From: an uncultured Muribaculaceae bacterium
Lineage (GTDB): Bacteria; Bacteroidota; Bacteroidia; Bacteroidales; Muribaculaceae
Direction of reading: 5' to 3'
DNA length: 25,135 nt
NCBI GenBank assembly: GCA_910578035.1
Contig: CAJTOB010000022.1
Span: 11,839 to 36,973 of the forward strand
Shown here: positions 14,207 to 22,340 of the stretch, one piece after another
Position numbering within the stretch: position 1 is the stretch's first letter
Layout: every line of letters starts with the position of its first letter
Notes under the pieces: model-generated
What the model was told of the DNA's origin: nothing
Database searches by the model: none
What the model saw: the letters and a program-made list of their open reading frames with translations, nothing else
Translations under genes and position numbers: made by a program

Positions 14207-16936
14207 ATGAAACGATTCCTATCCGTATTCATCGTGCTCTGGCTGGCACAGGCCGTGGCTTTTGCTGCCGGAGCGACTCTAAATTGTAAAGGAACGGTCG
14301 TAGACGAGGAAGGCGAACCTGTAATAGGCGCCAGCGTCGTCATAACCAACGGCCGCGCACTGGCAACCACCGATATCGACGGGCAGTTCGATGTCAAGGT
14401 TCCCGAGGGCACTCCTTCGCTGACAATCTCTTATGTAGGCTATGATGCCGCCACAGTTGCCGCCAAGGCCAATATGGGCACCATCAAGCTGGTTCCGTCG
14501 AGCGAAGTGCTCAAGGACGTGGTTGTGACCCAGTCGCTTGCCCGCACACGCCAGACCCCTGTGGCACTGTCGCAGGTGAACAAGGCTGAAATCGACGTGA
14601 AGCTCGGCACACAGGAGCTTCCCGAAATTCTGAACACAACGCCCGGTGTATGGGCCACCAAGGACGGCGGCGGCTTCGGCGATGCCAAAATCAACATGCG
14701 CGGTTTCCAGAGCGCCAATGTGGCCGTGATGGTAAACGGTATTCCCGTCAACGATATGGAAGGCGGCTGGGTATACTGGAGCAACTGGGCCGGTCTGGGC
14801 GACGTTGCATCTAATATCCAGACTCAGCGCGGTCTGGGCGCTGCCGTTCTCTCTGCTCCCTCGCTGGGCGGCACTATCAACATCACCACCCAGAGCCTCG
14901 ACGCCGAACGCGGCGGCCACGTATGGTACGGCATGGGTAACGACGGCATGAACGACTATGGAATCAAGCTCTCTACCGGCCTGATGAAAAACGGCTGGGC
15001 CATAACCGTGCTGGGCTCGCACAAGTGGGGCGACGGTTATATCCAGGGCACCGACTTCAAGGCATACAATTATTTCGTGAACGTGTCGAAGCGCATCAAC
15101 GACCGCCATCAGCTCTCTCTCACCGCCTTCGGCGCTCCGCAGACTCACAACAAGCGCGGCAACAAGGACGGTCTGTCGATTATCAACTATCAGGAGTATG
15201 CCCGCGACTGGATGGGCTCGGAGAGCATGTATAAGTACAACGCCACCTTCGGTTATGACCGCCACGGCAAAGTGCGCTCGTCGAACCGCAACACCTATCA
15301 CAAGCCTCAGATTTCGCTGGCTCACATCTGGCAGATCGACAACAAGAGCAGCCTCTCGACTACAGCATATGTATCGCTCGCCAAAGGCGGCGGCTACAGC
15401 GGCCAGGGCCGCGGCACATACAAGGGCCAGAGCCTGAGCAACTCCAGCTGGTATGGCGCTACCAACGGCGCGCCCAACACGCTCTTCCGCGCCCCCGACG
15501 GCACTTTCGACTATGCCGCTATCCAGGAAATGAACATAGCCAGCACTACCGGCTCAAACATGGTGATGAGCGAGAGCAACAACTCGCACAACTGGTATGG
15601 CCTCGTGTCGACTTATCAGAACAGTTTCTTCGACAAGAAACTCAATATCCTCGCCGGTATCGACATGCGCTACTACGTAGGCTACCACAACAACAAGATT
15701 ATCGACCTCTACGACGGCGAGTACTTCATGGACGATTCTTCGCGCAAGAATGTGAAAGTTGCCAACAACGCCGCTGCCGCCGACCCCGCATGGGTCTATG
15801 AGAAGCTCGGCGTGGGCGACTATGTGTACCGCAACTATATCGGCTATACCCAGCAGGAAGGCGTCTACGCCCAGGCCGAGTATGCCGCTTTCGACAAGAA
15901 ACTCAATCTGGTGCTCTCGGGCTCGCTCAGCAACACCGGCTACAAGCGCAAGGACAAATTCTACTACGACGAGGAGCACGGCACCACAAAGTGGTATAGC
16001 TTCATCGGTGGAACAGTGAAATTCGGCGCCAACTACAACATCGACCGCCACAACAACGTCTTCGCCAACGTGGGCTACATCAGCCGCGCGCCTTTCTTCG
16101 CCAACGGCGTGTTCCTGTCGCAGGCAACATCGAACGCCACCAACCCCGACCCCGTGAACGAGAAAGTGTTCTCGGCCGAACTTGGCTATAACTTCCGCTC
16201 GCGCTACTTCTCGGCTACTGTCAACGCATACTACACCAAATGGCTCGACAAGACCACCGTGCGCGGTGGCACAATCGAGCAGGGCGAGCATGCCGGCGAC
16301 CGTTTTGCCATGAACATGACCGGCGTCGACGCCCGCCACATGGGTATCGAGTTCAACGCCACATGGGTTCCGACCAAGTGGTTCGAAATGACCGGTATGC
16401 TCTCTGTCGGCAACTACGAATGGGCCAGCAACGCCAAGGGCTACTTCTACAATCAGCTCGGCCAGCCGCTGAAGAACTCGTCGGGCGCAATCGCCTCGGG
16501 CGTACTTGCCGAAGACCACGCCTGGGCTATCCTCAACCAGAAAGGCGTGAAAGTGGGCGGCTCGGCTCAGACCACCGCTGCCATAGGCGTGACATTCAAG
16601 CCCTTCCAGGGCTTCCGCATCGGCGCCGACTGGAAGGTCAACGACCGCAACTACTCCGACTACTCCGTGAGCTCGCCCAGCTGGAACACCACCATCAACA
16701 TCGGCGACCCCTGGAGAATTCCCTGGGGCAACCAGCTCGACCTCAACGCTTCATACCGCTTCAACATCGGCGGCATCGACGCAACTCTCTACGGCAACGT
16801 GCACAACCTCTTCAACTACAACTATGTAGTCGACGCTTGGTCCGACTCGGCCGTAAACGCCAACTGGGAAAACATCTACGGTGTGTTCTACTCTTTCGGC
16901 CGCACCTACTCCATGAAGCTCCGTATCAACTTCTAA
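14207..16936 (+). CDS. TonB-dependent outer membrane receptor
   Basis: A 909-residue outer membrane transporter powered by TonB. Signal peptide 1-20. A carboxypeptidase-regulatory-like domain at about 25-97 (CKGTVVDEEGEPVIGASVVI, then ISYVGYDAA) is the N-terminal extension typical of Bacteroidetes receptors. The plug spans about 105-230: possible TonB box LKDVVVTQ, then LPEILNTTPGV, NVAVMVNGIPVNDMEGG and a GLGAAVLSAPSLGGTINI-type end. A 22-strand barrel should occupy 240-909, ending in the aromatic YSMKLRINF. No SusD homologue follows; the next gene, 15 bases away, is a choice-of-anchor-J lipoprotein, so they form a two-gene operon. The transported substrate cannot be read from the sequence. 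It is shorter than classic SusC proteins (about 1000 residues). Confidence 0.93.
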   Translation: MKRFLSVFIVLWLAQAVAFAAGATLNCKGTVVDEEGEPVIGASVVITNGRALATTDIDGQFDVKVPEGTPSLTISYVGYDAATVAAKANMGTIKLVPSSEVLKDVVVTQSLARTRQTPVALSQVNKAEIDVKLGTQELPEILNTTPGVWATKDGGGFGDAKINMRGFQSANVAVMVNGIPVNDMEGGWVYWSNWAGLGDVASNIQTQRGLGAAVLSAPSLGGTINITTQSLDAERGGHVWYGMGNDGMNDYGIKLSTGLMKNGWAITVLGSHKWGDGYIQGTDFKAYNYFVNVSKRINDRHQLSLTAFGAPQTHNKRGNKDGLSIINYQEYARDWMGSESMYKYNATFGYDRHGKVRSSNRNTYHKPQISLAHIWQIDNKSSLSTTAYVSLAKGGGYSGQGRGTYKGQSLSNSSWYGATNGAPNTLFRAPDGTFDYAAIQEMNIASTTGSNMVMSESNNSHNWYGLVSTYQNSFFDKKLNILAGIDMRYYVGYHNNKIIDLYDGEYFMDDSSRKNVKVANNAAAADPAWVYEKLGVGDYVYRNYIGYTQQEGVYAQAEYAAFDKKLNLVLSGSLSNTGYKRKDKFYYDEEHGTTKWYSFIGGTVKFGANYNIDRHNNVFANVGYISRAPFFANGVFLSQATSNATNPDPVNEKVFSAELGYNFRSRYFSATVNAYYTKWLDKTTVRGGTIEQGEHAGDRFAMNMTGVDARHMGIEFNATWVPTKWFEMTGMLSVGNYEWASNAKGYFYNQLGQPLKNSSGAIASGVLAEDHAWAILNQKGVKVGGSAQTTAAIGVTFKPFQGFRIGADWKVNDRNYSDYSVSSPSWNTTINIGDPWRIPWGNQLDLNASYRFNIGGIDATLYGNVHNLFNYNYVVDAWSDSAVNANWENIYGVFYSFGRTYSMKLRINF

Positions 16937-16951
16937 GCAGACATCACGACA

Positions 16952-18949
16952 ATGAAAAACAACAATATATCCAAGGCTCTGCTCGCTGTTGCCGTAGCTG
17001 TCGCAGCTACTGCCTGCGATGAAAACGCGTGGAACGACAAGCTCGACGGCTTCGAAGGCATCGAAGACCAGCCCAAGCAGGACGTTCAGTCGGTTGACTA
17101 CACCCTCACCGACGCCGACTACAGCTCGATAGCATCCAACTCTACCAACACCGACCTCGCCGGCGAAGACGGCAAGGCCGCGCTCGCCGCCGTAGGCAGC
17201 CTCAAGCGCTTCTCGGCCGACGCCCCCGCATCGGTATATGTGCCCGCATTCCTTTCGGGCACCGGCTTCCCCTACTTCACCCTTACCGACGGCTCGTCGG
17301 TGCGCCTCACCTACAATGAAGCCGTCAACGAACCCGAAGAATTCGTTGACGCACAGACCGTGCAGCTCTATGCGGTGACAGCTCAGGAATATCAGGAAAA
17401 AGTATGGGCCTCCGACGACTATGTCGCCGCATTCGCTCCCTCGAAACAGCCGGCCGACTATCTGCCCGCTATCCTCGGCGGCGCCCTCGACCCCGCCGAC
17501 GGTTCTTTCGCCGTTGTAACCTATCAGATGGCAACACAGGAGCCCAACTTCGGCGGCAACGCTCCCGCCGAACCCGTGGAAGTGTATAACAACACCCTCA
17601 CCGACGAGGACAGCTACAACACTTTCACCGCCGACAACAAGGTGCTCCCCGAAGGTCTCACCTACATCTGGAGCTGGGGGGGCGCCAACTACGGCGCCAA
17701 AGCGTCAGGCTTTGCCAACAACACCAACTACGACGCCGAGGCATGGCTCGTATCGCCCGAAATTGACCTCACCGCCTATGCCGACGCCACTCTCTCCTAC
17801 GAGCAGGCCACAAACTTCTTCAGCTCCGTCGACGTGCTCGCCGACCAGGCCGCGGCATACGTCCGCGAAAAAGGCGGCAACTGGGTGAAACTAAGCCCCG
17901 TCTATCCCGACAAGATGAGCTGGACATTCGTTGCCTCGGGCGACATCGACATCAGCGACTTCGCCGGCAAGAAAATCGAACTCGGCTTCTGCTACAAGTC
18001 GACCGCAGCCAAGGCCGGCACATGGGAAGTGAAGAACATCAAAATCATGGCTACACCGGCCTCGCGCTCGTCGCGCGCCGCCATCAGCGTGCCCTCCGAA
18101 GCCCGCAACGCCGTATACCGCTACAGCAACAACAAATGGGCGCCCGCAGGCAACAGCTTCGCCGTGCTTCAGCCGGCCGACTACACCGCCATGGGCCAGA
18201 CCTACAACAACCTCCCCGCAGCAGAGCCCTATCTCTCGAAATGGCTCAACATCAACGCCCCCTATGCCGCAGCCGACGACGTGAAATATGTATATTGGCT
18301 CAATTATGCATCGGGCGCCACTACCTGCAAATGCTCCGCTTACAAATACGACGGCAACGCATGGGCTCCCTACAGCTTCGTAGAGACCGTCACCAACCAG
18401 TTTGTGCGCAACGAAGGCAAATGGATGTTCGACCCCAATGTCACCATCACTCTCCCCGCAGGCAAAGGCCAGGAAATGAGTACGCTCTACTTCCAGGCAT
18501 GCGTCGACTGGGTATTCGAGAACATCTGCAAGCCCCTTGGCGACACCAGCATCAAGAGCGGCAAGTTCTACGTTTCGTCATACGGCAACAACGAGTACTA
18601 CTCAGGCACATCGGCCTATCAGGGCAACGTTGACCTCCGCGCCTCATCGGCCCGCGCCCAGTATCCGGCCGAATACGAATCGATGACCGACGAAGCCATC
18701 ATCGAGCTCGAACGCACACGCTTCATGACCGAAGTAATGCCCGGCGCCCTCGCTGCAATCCACCCCGACGCAGCCCCCATTGAAGGCCTCGACGTGCTCT
18801 ACACCGTCAACTTCTACACCTACATGGAAGACCGCAGCACCAAGACCTGCCAGGCCATCTTCAAGGTCGCCGGCCCCGGCAAATTCGCCCCCGTCTCCTG
18901 CAACTGGAACGTCGACGACCCCGCCAACAAACCCGTAGTCTTCGAATAA
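16952..18949 (+). CDS. surface lipoprotein with choice-of-anchor-J (DUF5017-like) domain
   Basis: A 665-residue lipoprotein: hydrophobic leader 8-21, lipobox Cys22, then the acidic DEN stretch expected of surface-exported Bacteroidetes lipoproteins. Residues about 210-367 form a choice-of-anchor-J/cleaved-adhesin-like beta domain: WSWGGANYGAKASGF, then DAEAWLVSPEIDLTAYADAT and GTWEVKNIKIM. The rest is Asp/Ala/Tyr-rich and not recognised; internal similarity between the two halves was not tested. It is co-transcribed with the TonB-dependent receptor and is probably its surface binding partner, in the position SusD holds in glycan systems. Substrate unknown. A strong terminator follows. Confidence 0.85.
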   Translation: MKNNNISKALLAVAVAVAATACDENAWNDKLDGFEGIEDQPKQDVQSVDYTLTDADYSSIASNSTNTDLAGEDGKAALAAVGSLKRFSADAPASVYVPAFLSGTGFPYFTLTDGSSVRLTYNEAVNEPEEFVDAQTVQLYAVTAQEYQEKVWASDDYVAAFAPSKQPADYLPAILGGALDPADGSFAVVTYQMATQEPNFGGNAPAEPVEVYNNTLTDEDSYNTFTADNKVLPEGLTYIWSWGGANYGAKASGFANNTNYDAEAWLVSPEIDLTAYADATLSYEQATNFFSSVDVLADQAAAYVREKGGNWVKLSPVYPDKMSWTFVASGDIDISDFAGKKIELGFCYKSTAAKAGTWEVKNIKIMATPASRSSRAAISVPSEARNAVYRYSNNKWAPAGNSFAVLQPADYTAMGQTYNNLPAAEPYLSKWLNINAPYAAADDVKYVYWLNYASGATTCKCSAYKYDGNAWAPYSFVETVTNQFVRNEGKWMFDPNVTITLPAGKGQEMSTLYFQACVDWVFENICKPLGDTSIKSGKFYVSSYGNNEYYSGTSAYQGNVDLRASSARAQYPAEYESMTDEAIIELERTRFMTEVMPGALAAIHPDAAPIEGLDVLYTVNFYTYMEDRSTKTCQAIFKVAGPGKFAPVSCNWNVDDPANKPVVFE

Positions 18950-18971
18950 AACCAGCGATATGCACCCACAG

Positions 18972-19005
18972 AGCGGAGCCCCGGCACGGAGCTCCGCTTT
19001 TTTTT
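18972..19005 (+). terminator. terminator of the receptor-lipoprotein operon
   Basis: AGCGGAGC (18972-18979) pairs with GCTCCGCT (18991-18998), an 8-base perfect stem with a GC-rich loop, leading into a run of eight T. Confidence 0.85.
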
Positions 19006-19076
19006 GCCATAAAGCGCAACATAAGCACACAATCAGCGTTGAGAAGATAAATGACAACAGATAAAAAACAGAGTCT

Positions 19077-19628
19077 ATGAAAGTATATACACGCACCGGC
19101 GATGCCGGAACGACATCGCTCGTAGGAGGCACACGCGTTGCCAAAACCGACGGCCGCCTGGAAGCCTACGGCACTGTCGACGAACTCAACTCATGGATAG
19201 GGCTCCTGTGCGCCTCCGAGGCCATACCCGAAGATGGCCGCAAACCACTACAGACTGCCATGAACCTCCTCTTCGACATCGGCGCCTCACTCGCCACCGA
19301 GGCCGACTCCAAATGGCAGCCCGCACCGTTCCCGGCATCGGCGGCAACATCACTCGAAAGCGCCATAGACACGCTCGAAGACTCGCTGCCGCGCCACAAC
19401 CGCTTCATTCTGCCAAGCGGACACCCCGATGCCGCCCGCGCCAACATTGCCCGCACAGTCGCTCGCCGATGCGAGCGCCGCATATTGGCCCTGAAGGAAC
19501 AAGGCATCGCCGTCGACCCCCAGATTCTGACATATATCAACCGTCTGAGCGATTTCCTCTTCGTTCTGAGCCGCGCGATAAACAATTTTAACGGAATCGA
19601 AGAAATATTTTGGGAGAAATCTTGTTAG
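19077..19628 (+). CDS. pduO: PduO-type ATP:cob(I)alamin adenosyltransferase
   Basis: Transfers the adenosyl group of ATP to cob(I)alamin to make coenzyme B12, needed by enzymes such as methylmalonyl-CoA mutase. At 183 residues it has the usual length. The N-terminal ATP-binding loop YTRTGDAGTTSL (4-15), DELNSWIGLL (35-44), the arginine-rich ARTVARRCERR (125-135) and YINRLSDFLFVLSR (153-166) are the family signatures. It is of the PduO/MMAB type and unrelated in sequence to CobA or EutT enzymes. It follows the receptor operon by about 70 bases after its terminator; no consensus promoter was found. Adjacency to a TonB receptor is suggestive of corrinoid handling, but nothing else supports that. 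Confidence 0.94.
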   Translation: MKVYTRTGDAGTTSLVGGTRVAKTDGRLEAYGTVDELNSWIGLLCASEAIPEDGRKPLQTAMNLLFDIGASLATEADSKWQPAPFPASAATSLESAIDTLEDSLPRHNRFILPSGHPDAARANIARTVARRCERRILALKEQGIAVDPQILTYINRLSDFLFVLSRAINNFNGIEEIFWEKSC

Positions 19629-19652
19629 TATTCATGCAATATCTTATCTTTG
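19622..19652 (+). promoter_or_regulatory. promoter of the DUF2795-like gene
   Basis: TATCTTTG at 19645-19652 matches the -7 consensus, with TTG at 19622-19624 placed 20 bases upstream. The -33 part lies in the last codons of the adenosyltransferase gene. The leader would be about 47 bases. Confidence 0.65.
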
Positions 19653-19705
19653 CGCACTTTTTCCGGCAAACAACCTATCAGCAAATAATCTAACACAGAA
19701 TAAAC

Positions 19706-19927
19706 ATGTATTGGACTCTCGAATTGGCCTCGAAGCTTGAGGACGCTCCCTGGCCCGCAACAAAAGACGAACTCATCGACTACGCCATGCGTAGCGGCTC
19801 GCCTATGGAAGTAATCGAAAACCTCCAGGAAATCGAAGACGAAGGCGACACATACGAAAGCATCGAAGACATCTGGCCCGACTACCCCTCCAAAGAAGAC
19901 TTCCTCTTCAACGAAGACGAGTACTAA
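19706..19927 (+). CDS. DUF2795-family small acidic protein
   Basis: A 73-residue cytoplasmic protein beginning MYWTLELASKLEDAPWPATK and rich in Asp and Glu (EIEDEGDTYESIEDIWPDYP). I recognise it as the small conserved Bacteroidetes protein assigned to DUF2795; its function is unknown. No signal peptide, cysteine pair or membrane segment. It has its own promoter and is followed by a hairpin, so it is probably transcribed alone. The strong conservation suggests a housekeeping role. Confidence 0.85.
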   Translation: MYWTLELASKLEDAPWPATKDELIDYAMRSGSPMEVIENLQEIEDEGDTYESIEDIWPDYPSKEDFLFNEDEY

Positions 19928-19957
19928 ACAGAGTCTTTAGCGCAAATATCGAACAAT

Positions 19958-19992
19958 CAATGGCCAGGCAAAATCAGTTTGCTTGGCCATTG
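19958..19992 (+). terminator. hairpin after the DUF2795-like gene, terminator without T-run
   Basis: CAATGGCCAGGCAAA (19958-19972) pairs with TTTGCTTGGCCATTG (19978-19992) with one G:U pair and a 5-base loop. No T-run follows, so termination is less certain. Confidence 0.5.
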
Positions 19993-20101
19993 GTGTCTTA
20001 TGGCTACAAGGGGGAGGAGTGCGATTTGCCGGACTGCTGTTTTGCTGAGATTCTTTTTTGGTAGATGTGTATATCGGCCTGATATTTCGATATTTTTTGT
20101 G

Positions 20102-20109
20102 TAAATTTG
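20102..20109 (+). promoter_or_regulatory. -7 promoter box at the ORF6N gene
   Basis: TAAATTTG matches TAnnTTTG exactly but lies only 3 bases before the ATG at 20113, so transcription would start near or inside that codon. This makes the downstream ATG at 20194 a serious alternative start. No -33 box is clear. Confidence 0.4.
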
Positions 20110-20112
20110 CGT

Positions 20113-21033
20113 ATGGAAGATACGCAAGACAACAAAATACCAATCCAAAACACTCCAAACAAGGAACCGGTCACATATTGTGACCAGTTAGCAATGCCCA
20201 TAGAAAACCGCATCCTCACACTGAGAGGCAAGCAGGTAATGATAGACCGGGATCTGGCAGAATTGTATGGAGTTGAAACCAAACGTCTTAATGAGCAGGT
20301 AAAAAGGAATGTCGAGCGTTTCCCGGAACATTTTAGATTTCAGCTCTCAAATCAGGAGAGGGATGAACTGGTCGCAAATTGCGACCGGTTCAATGGTTTC
20401 AAACACTCATCAGTTAATCCTTTCGCATTTACCGAACAGGGAGTTGCTATGCTTTCTGCCGTATTGAAAAGCGAGACTGCCGTCCATACAAGCATACGAA
20501 TCATCGATGCCTTTGTTGCGATGCGAAACTTCTTGATGAATAATGCTTCTATTTTCCAAAGGATAGAACGGATTGAGATAAAACAGTTGAAAACCGATGA
20601 AAAAGTAGATGCAATTCTTGACCGGCTGAATGGACCTAAAGAGCCGACTCAGGGGGTGTTTTTCGACGGGCAGATATTTGATGCGTATGCGTTTGTGGCG
20701 GGGCTTATCAGAAAGGCCGAGAAGAGGATTGTTGTCATCGACAGTTATATTGATGAGTCCGTACTGGTACAGTTGTCTAAACGTAAGGCCGGTGTGACTG
20801 TGGATATTTACGACGGTCATGTCTCGCGACAGCTCCGCCAGGATATAGAGCGCCACAACGCACAGTACCCTGGGGTGACACTGCATAATTACAACAAGGC
20901 TCACGACCGTTTTCTGATAATCGACGAAGACGTGTATCATATCGGGCATTCGCTCAAAGACCTCGGCAAGAAACTGTTCGCGTTCTCCAAAATGGATATA
21001 ATGACCGGCTCTGAACTTATTTCGAAACTCTAA
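20113..21033 (+). CDS. ORF6N-domain protein with PLD-like C-terminal domain
   Basis: Residues about 28-115 form an ORF6N domain (IENRILTLRGKQVMIDRDLA, then NEQVKRNVERFPEHFRFQLS and FTEQGVAMLSAVLKS), a DNA-binding domain shared with phage and plasmid antirepressors. A helical linker (about 130-175) leads to a phospholipase D-like domain: AEKRIVVIDSYIDESV, the HDRFLIID motif at 264-271 resembling half of an HKD site (Arg instead of Lys), and GHSLKDLGKK. A single half-motif makes enzymatic activity doubtful; DNA binding or dimerisation is likelier. The ATG at 20113 gives 306 residues. An internal ATG at 20194 would start at MPIENRIL, where many homologues begin, and would place palindrome 1 in the leader. 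Two matching palindromes in the gene suggest autoregulation. Chromosomal copies are common in Bacteroidetes; the role is unknown. Confidence 0.85.
   Translation: MEDTQDNKIPIQNTPNKEPVTYCDQLAMPIENRILTLRGKQVMIDRDLAELYGVETKRLNEQVKRNVERFPEHFRFQLSNQERDELVANCDRFNGFKHSSVNPFAFTEQGVAMLSAVLKSETAVHTSIRIIDAFVAMRNFLMNNASIFQRIERIEIKQLKTDEKVDAILDRLNGPKEPTQGVFFDGQIFDAYAFVAGLIRKAEKRIVVIDSYIDESVLVQLSKRKAGVTVDIYDGHVSRQLRQDIERHNAQYPGVTLHNYNKAHDRFLIIDEDVYHIGHSLKDLGKKLFAFSKMDIMTGSELISKL
20165..20189. promoter_or_regulatory. palindrome 1 (candidate operator), AACnGGTCrCA type
   Basis: A 25-base inverted repeat: arms AACCGGTCACA and TGTGACCAGTT around TAT, with one mismatched pair. It ends 5 bases before the alternative start codon at 20194. 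Confidence 0.5.
20366..20390. promoter_or_regulatory. palindrome 2 (candidate operator), AACnGGTCrCA type
   Basis: Arms AACTGGTCGCA and TGCGACCGGTT around AAT, the same design as the site 201 bases upstream. It lies within the coding sequence of the ORF6N domain and encodes VANCDRF. Confidence 0.5.
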
Positions 21034-21044
21034 AAAAATCATAA

Positions 21045-21953
21045 ATGCAAATCAACAGAGTCAACACCCTCATTTACAGCCTTATTATAGTATTAATCGG
21101 CATATCATGCTCGGGTCTGAAAGTGGCAGAGCAGGGGCATTGCGCGGGGGCCGGGTTGGGCGAGAGGCTCGACTCGATAATCGGCTCTCATGAGGGGGTG
21201 ACGGGTGTGGCCGTGCTGTCGGGCGATTCGCTTTTAGTGGCCGGCGACACTTCTCAGCTGCCTCTCATGAGTATATTCAAGATGCACATTGCCGTCGCAG
21301 TGCTCGACAAGGGCATTGCTGTCGACTCGGTAGTGTCGCTTGGCGCCTCGAATTTGCGTGAAAACACATATAGCCCCATGCGCGACGAGAAAGGGCAGCA
21401 TGGCTTCGAGATTACTGTCGACAGCCTGATGTACTACTCGGTGTGCCGAAGCGACAATAATGCCTGCGATTACCTCATTGAGCTCGTCGGCGGCATCAGC
21501 GAAGTCGACAGTTGCATCCGTCGGCTCGGAATCAATGATTTTGTCCTTACAGAAACCGAAAACTCCATGCACGAGGATATAGCGAGAAGCTACCTCAACC
21601 GCAGTACGCCCGAAGCTCTGTGCCATGTAATCGAGGCTATATTCAGCGGCCGAGCGCTCTCACCCGAAGCTACGCAATATCTCACCGACCTTCTGTGCAA
21701 GAGCCGCACAGGGCGCGACAAGATTGCCGCCGGCATCGCGCCCGAGGCATTCATGGGCCACAAATCGGGCATGTCCGACCGTAATGCCGCCGGCATACGC
21801 ATGGCAACGGGCGACGTAGCCGCCTTCAGGCGCGGCGACGGCTCGGCCGCATTTGTCGCCATACTTGTCAAAGACTCTCCCGAGACCAACGAGGAGTCGT
21901 CGGCCCTCTTCAAAGATTTGTCTGCGGCAATCTACGATGCCTACGGCAGATAA
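21045..21953 (+). CDS. class A beta-lactamase (subclass A2-like), lipoprotein
   Basis: A serine beta-lactamase expected to hydrolyse penicillins or cephalosporins in the periplasm. All active-site motifs are present: S76-x-x-K79 (SIFK), SDN at 136-138, Glu172 in ETENSMHED (the omega-loop general base, Ambler 166), and KSG at 240-242 (Ambler 234-236). The offset of 6 to Ambler numbering is constant over the three motifs after the first. YSVCRSDNNACDYLIEL and HKSG...RNAAGIR resemble the CfxA/CepA/CblA group of Bacteroidetes. The leader ends LIGISC with Cys22 as a likely lipid-attachment site. It starts 11 bases after the ORF6N gene and may be co-transcribed. GC content fits the flanking chromosome and no mobile element is adjacent, so it looks resident. 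Substrate spectrum cannot be predicted. Confidence 0.9.
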   Translation: MQINRVNTLIYSLIIVLIGISCSGLKVAEQGHCAGAGLGERLDSIIGSHEGVTGVAVLSGDSLLVAGDTSQLPLMSIFKMHIAVAVLDKGIAVDSVVSLGASNLRENTYSPMRDEKGQHGFEITVDSLMYYSVCRSDNNACDYLIELVGGISEVDSCIRRLGINDFVLTETENSMHEDIARSYLNRSTPEALCHVIEAIFSGRALSPEATQYLTDLLCKSRTGRDKIAAGIAPEAFMGHKSGMSDRNAAGIRMATGDVAAFRRGDGSAAFVAILVKDSPETNEESSALFKDLSAAIYDAYGR

Positions 21954-21966
21954 ACGACGTTTTTTG

Positions 21967-21974
21967 TAATTTTG
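21967..21974 (+). promoter_or_regulatory. -7 promoter box of the PAS gene
   Basis: TAATTTTG matches TAnnTTTG exactly, 8 bases before the ATG at 21983. The predicted transcript would have an extremely short or no leader. No -33 box is evident. Confidence 0.4.
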
Positions 21975-21982
21975 CATGCGAT

Positions 21983-22339
21983 ATGGAACGAATTGAAGAT
22001 ATAGTACCCGACTGGGCCATGCGCCTTAATTGCGCGGTGACGGTGGCCGATGCCGACTGCCGGATTATTTATATGAACGAGCGGTCGCAGCAGACTTTCG
22101 CGGCCCGCGGAGGCGCGGCCCTTATCGGTCACAGCCTGATGGAGTATCACAATGAGCGGTCGAAAGCCATAATCCGCCGTCTGCTCGCCGAAGGCGGCAC
22201 CAATGCCTATACCATCGAGAAAGAAGGGCTGCACAAGATGATTTTCCAGTCGGCATGGTTTGATGCCGAAGGGCGCGTCGGCGGTCTGGTTGAGCTGTCT
22301 ATGGTCATTCCTGCAGAAATGCCGCATTATATCAGGTAA
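21983..22339 (+). CDS. single PAS-domain protein
   Basis: The 118 residues are almost entirely one PAS fold: NCAVTVADADCRIIYMNERS (16-35, PAS core), a Gly-Ala-Leu-Ile-Gly helix region (GGAALIGHSLMEYH), then the beta strands YTIEKEGLHKMIFQSAWFD and GRVGGLVELSMVIP. No kinase, cyclase, DNA-binding or membrane part is attached, so it would act as a stand-alone sensor, possibly passing a signal to a partner protein. It is separated by one base from the next gene, indicating translational coupling with that unknown protein. The ligand is unknown; a Cys at residue 26 is not enough to assign a cofactor. Confidence 0.85.
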   Translation: MERIEDIVPDWAMRLNCAVTVADADCRIIYMNERSQQTFAARGGAALIGHSLMEYHNERSKAIIRRLLAEGGTNAYTIEKEGLHKMIFQSAWFDAEGRVGGLVELSMVIPAEMPHYIR

Positions 22340-22340
22340 T

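Noticed and set aside
14279..15325. Long minus-strand frame opposite the TonB receptor (348 codons), and another at 15554-16519
   Set aside because: Val/Ala/His-rich products without domains, antisense to a well-supported receptor gene.
21045..21953. Acquired, mobile resistance gene
   Set aside because: No insertion sequence, integrase or composition change next to the beta-lactamase; it looks like a resident chromosomal gene.
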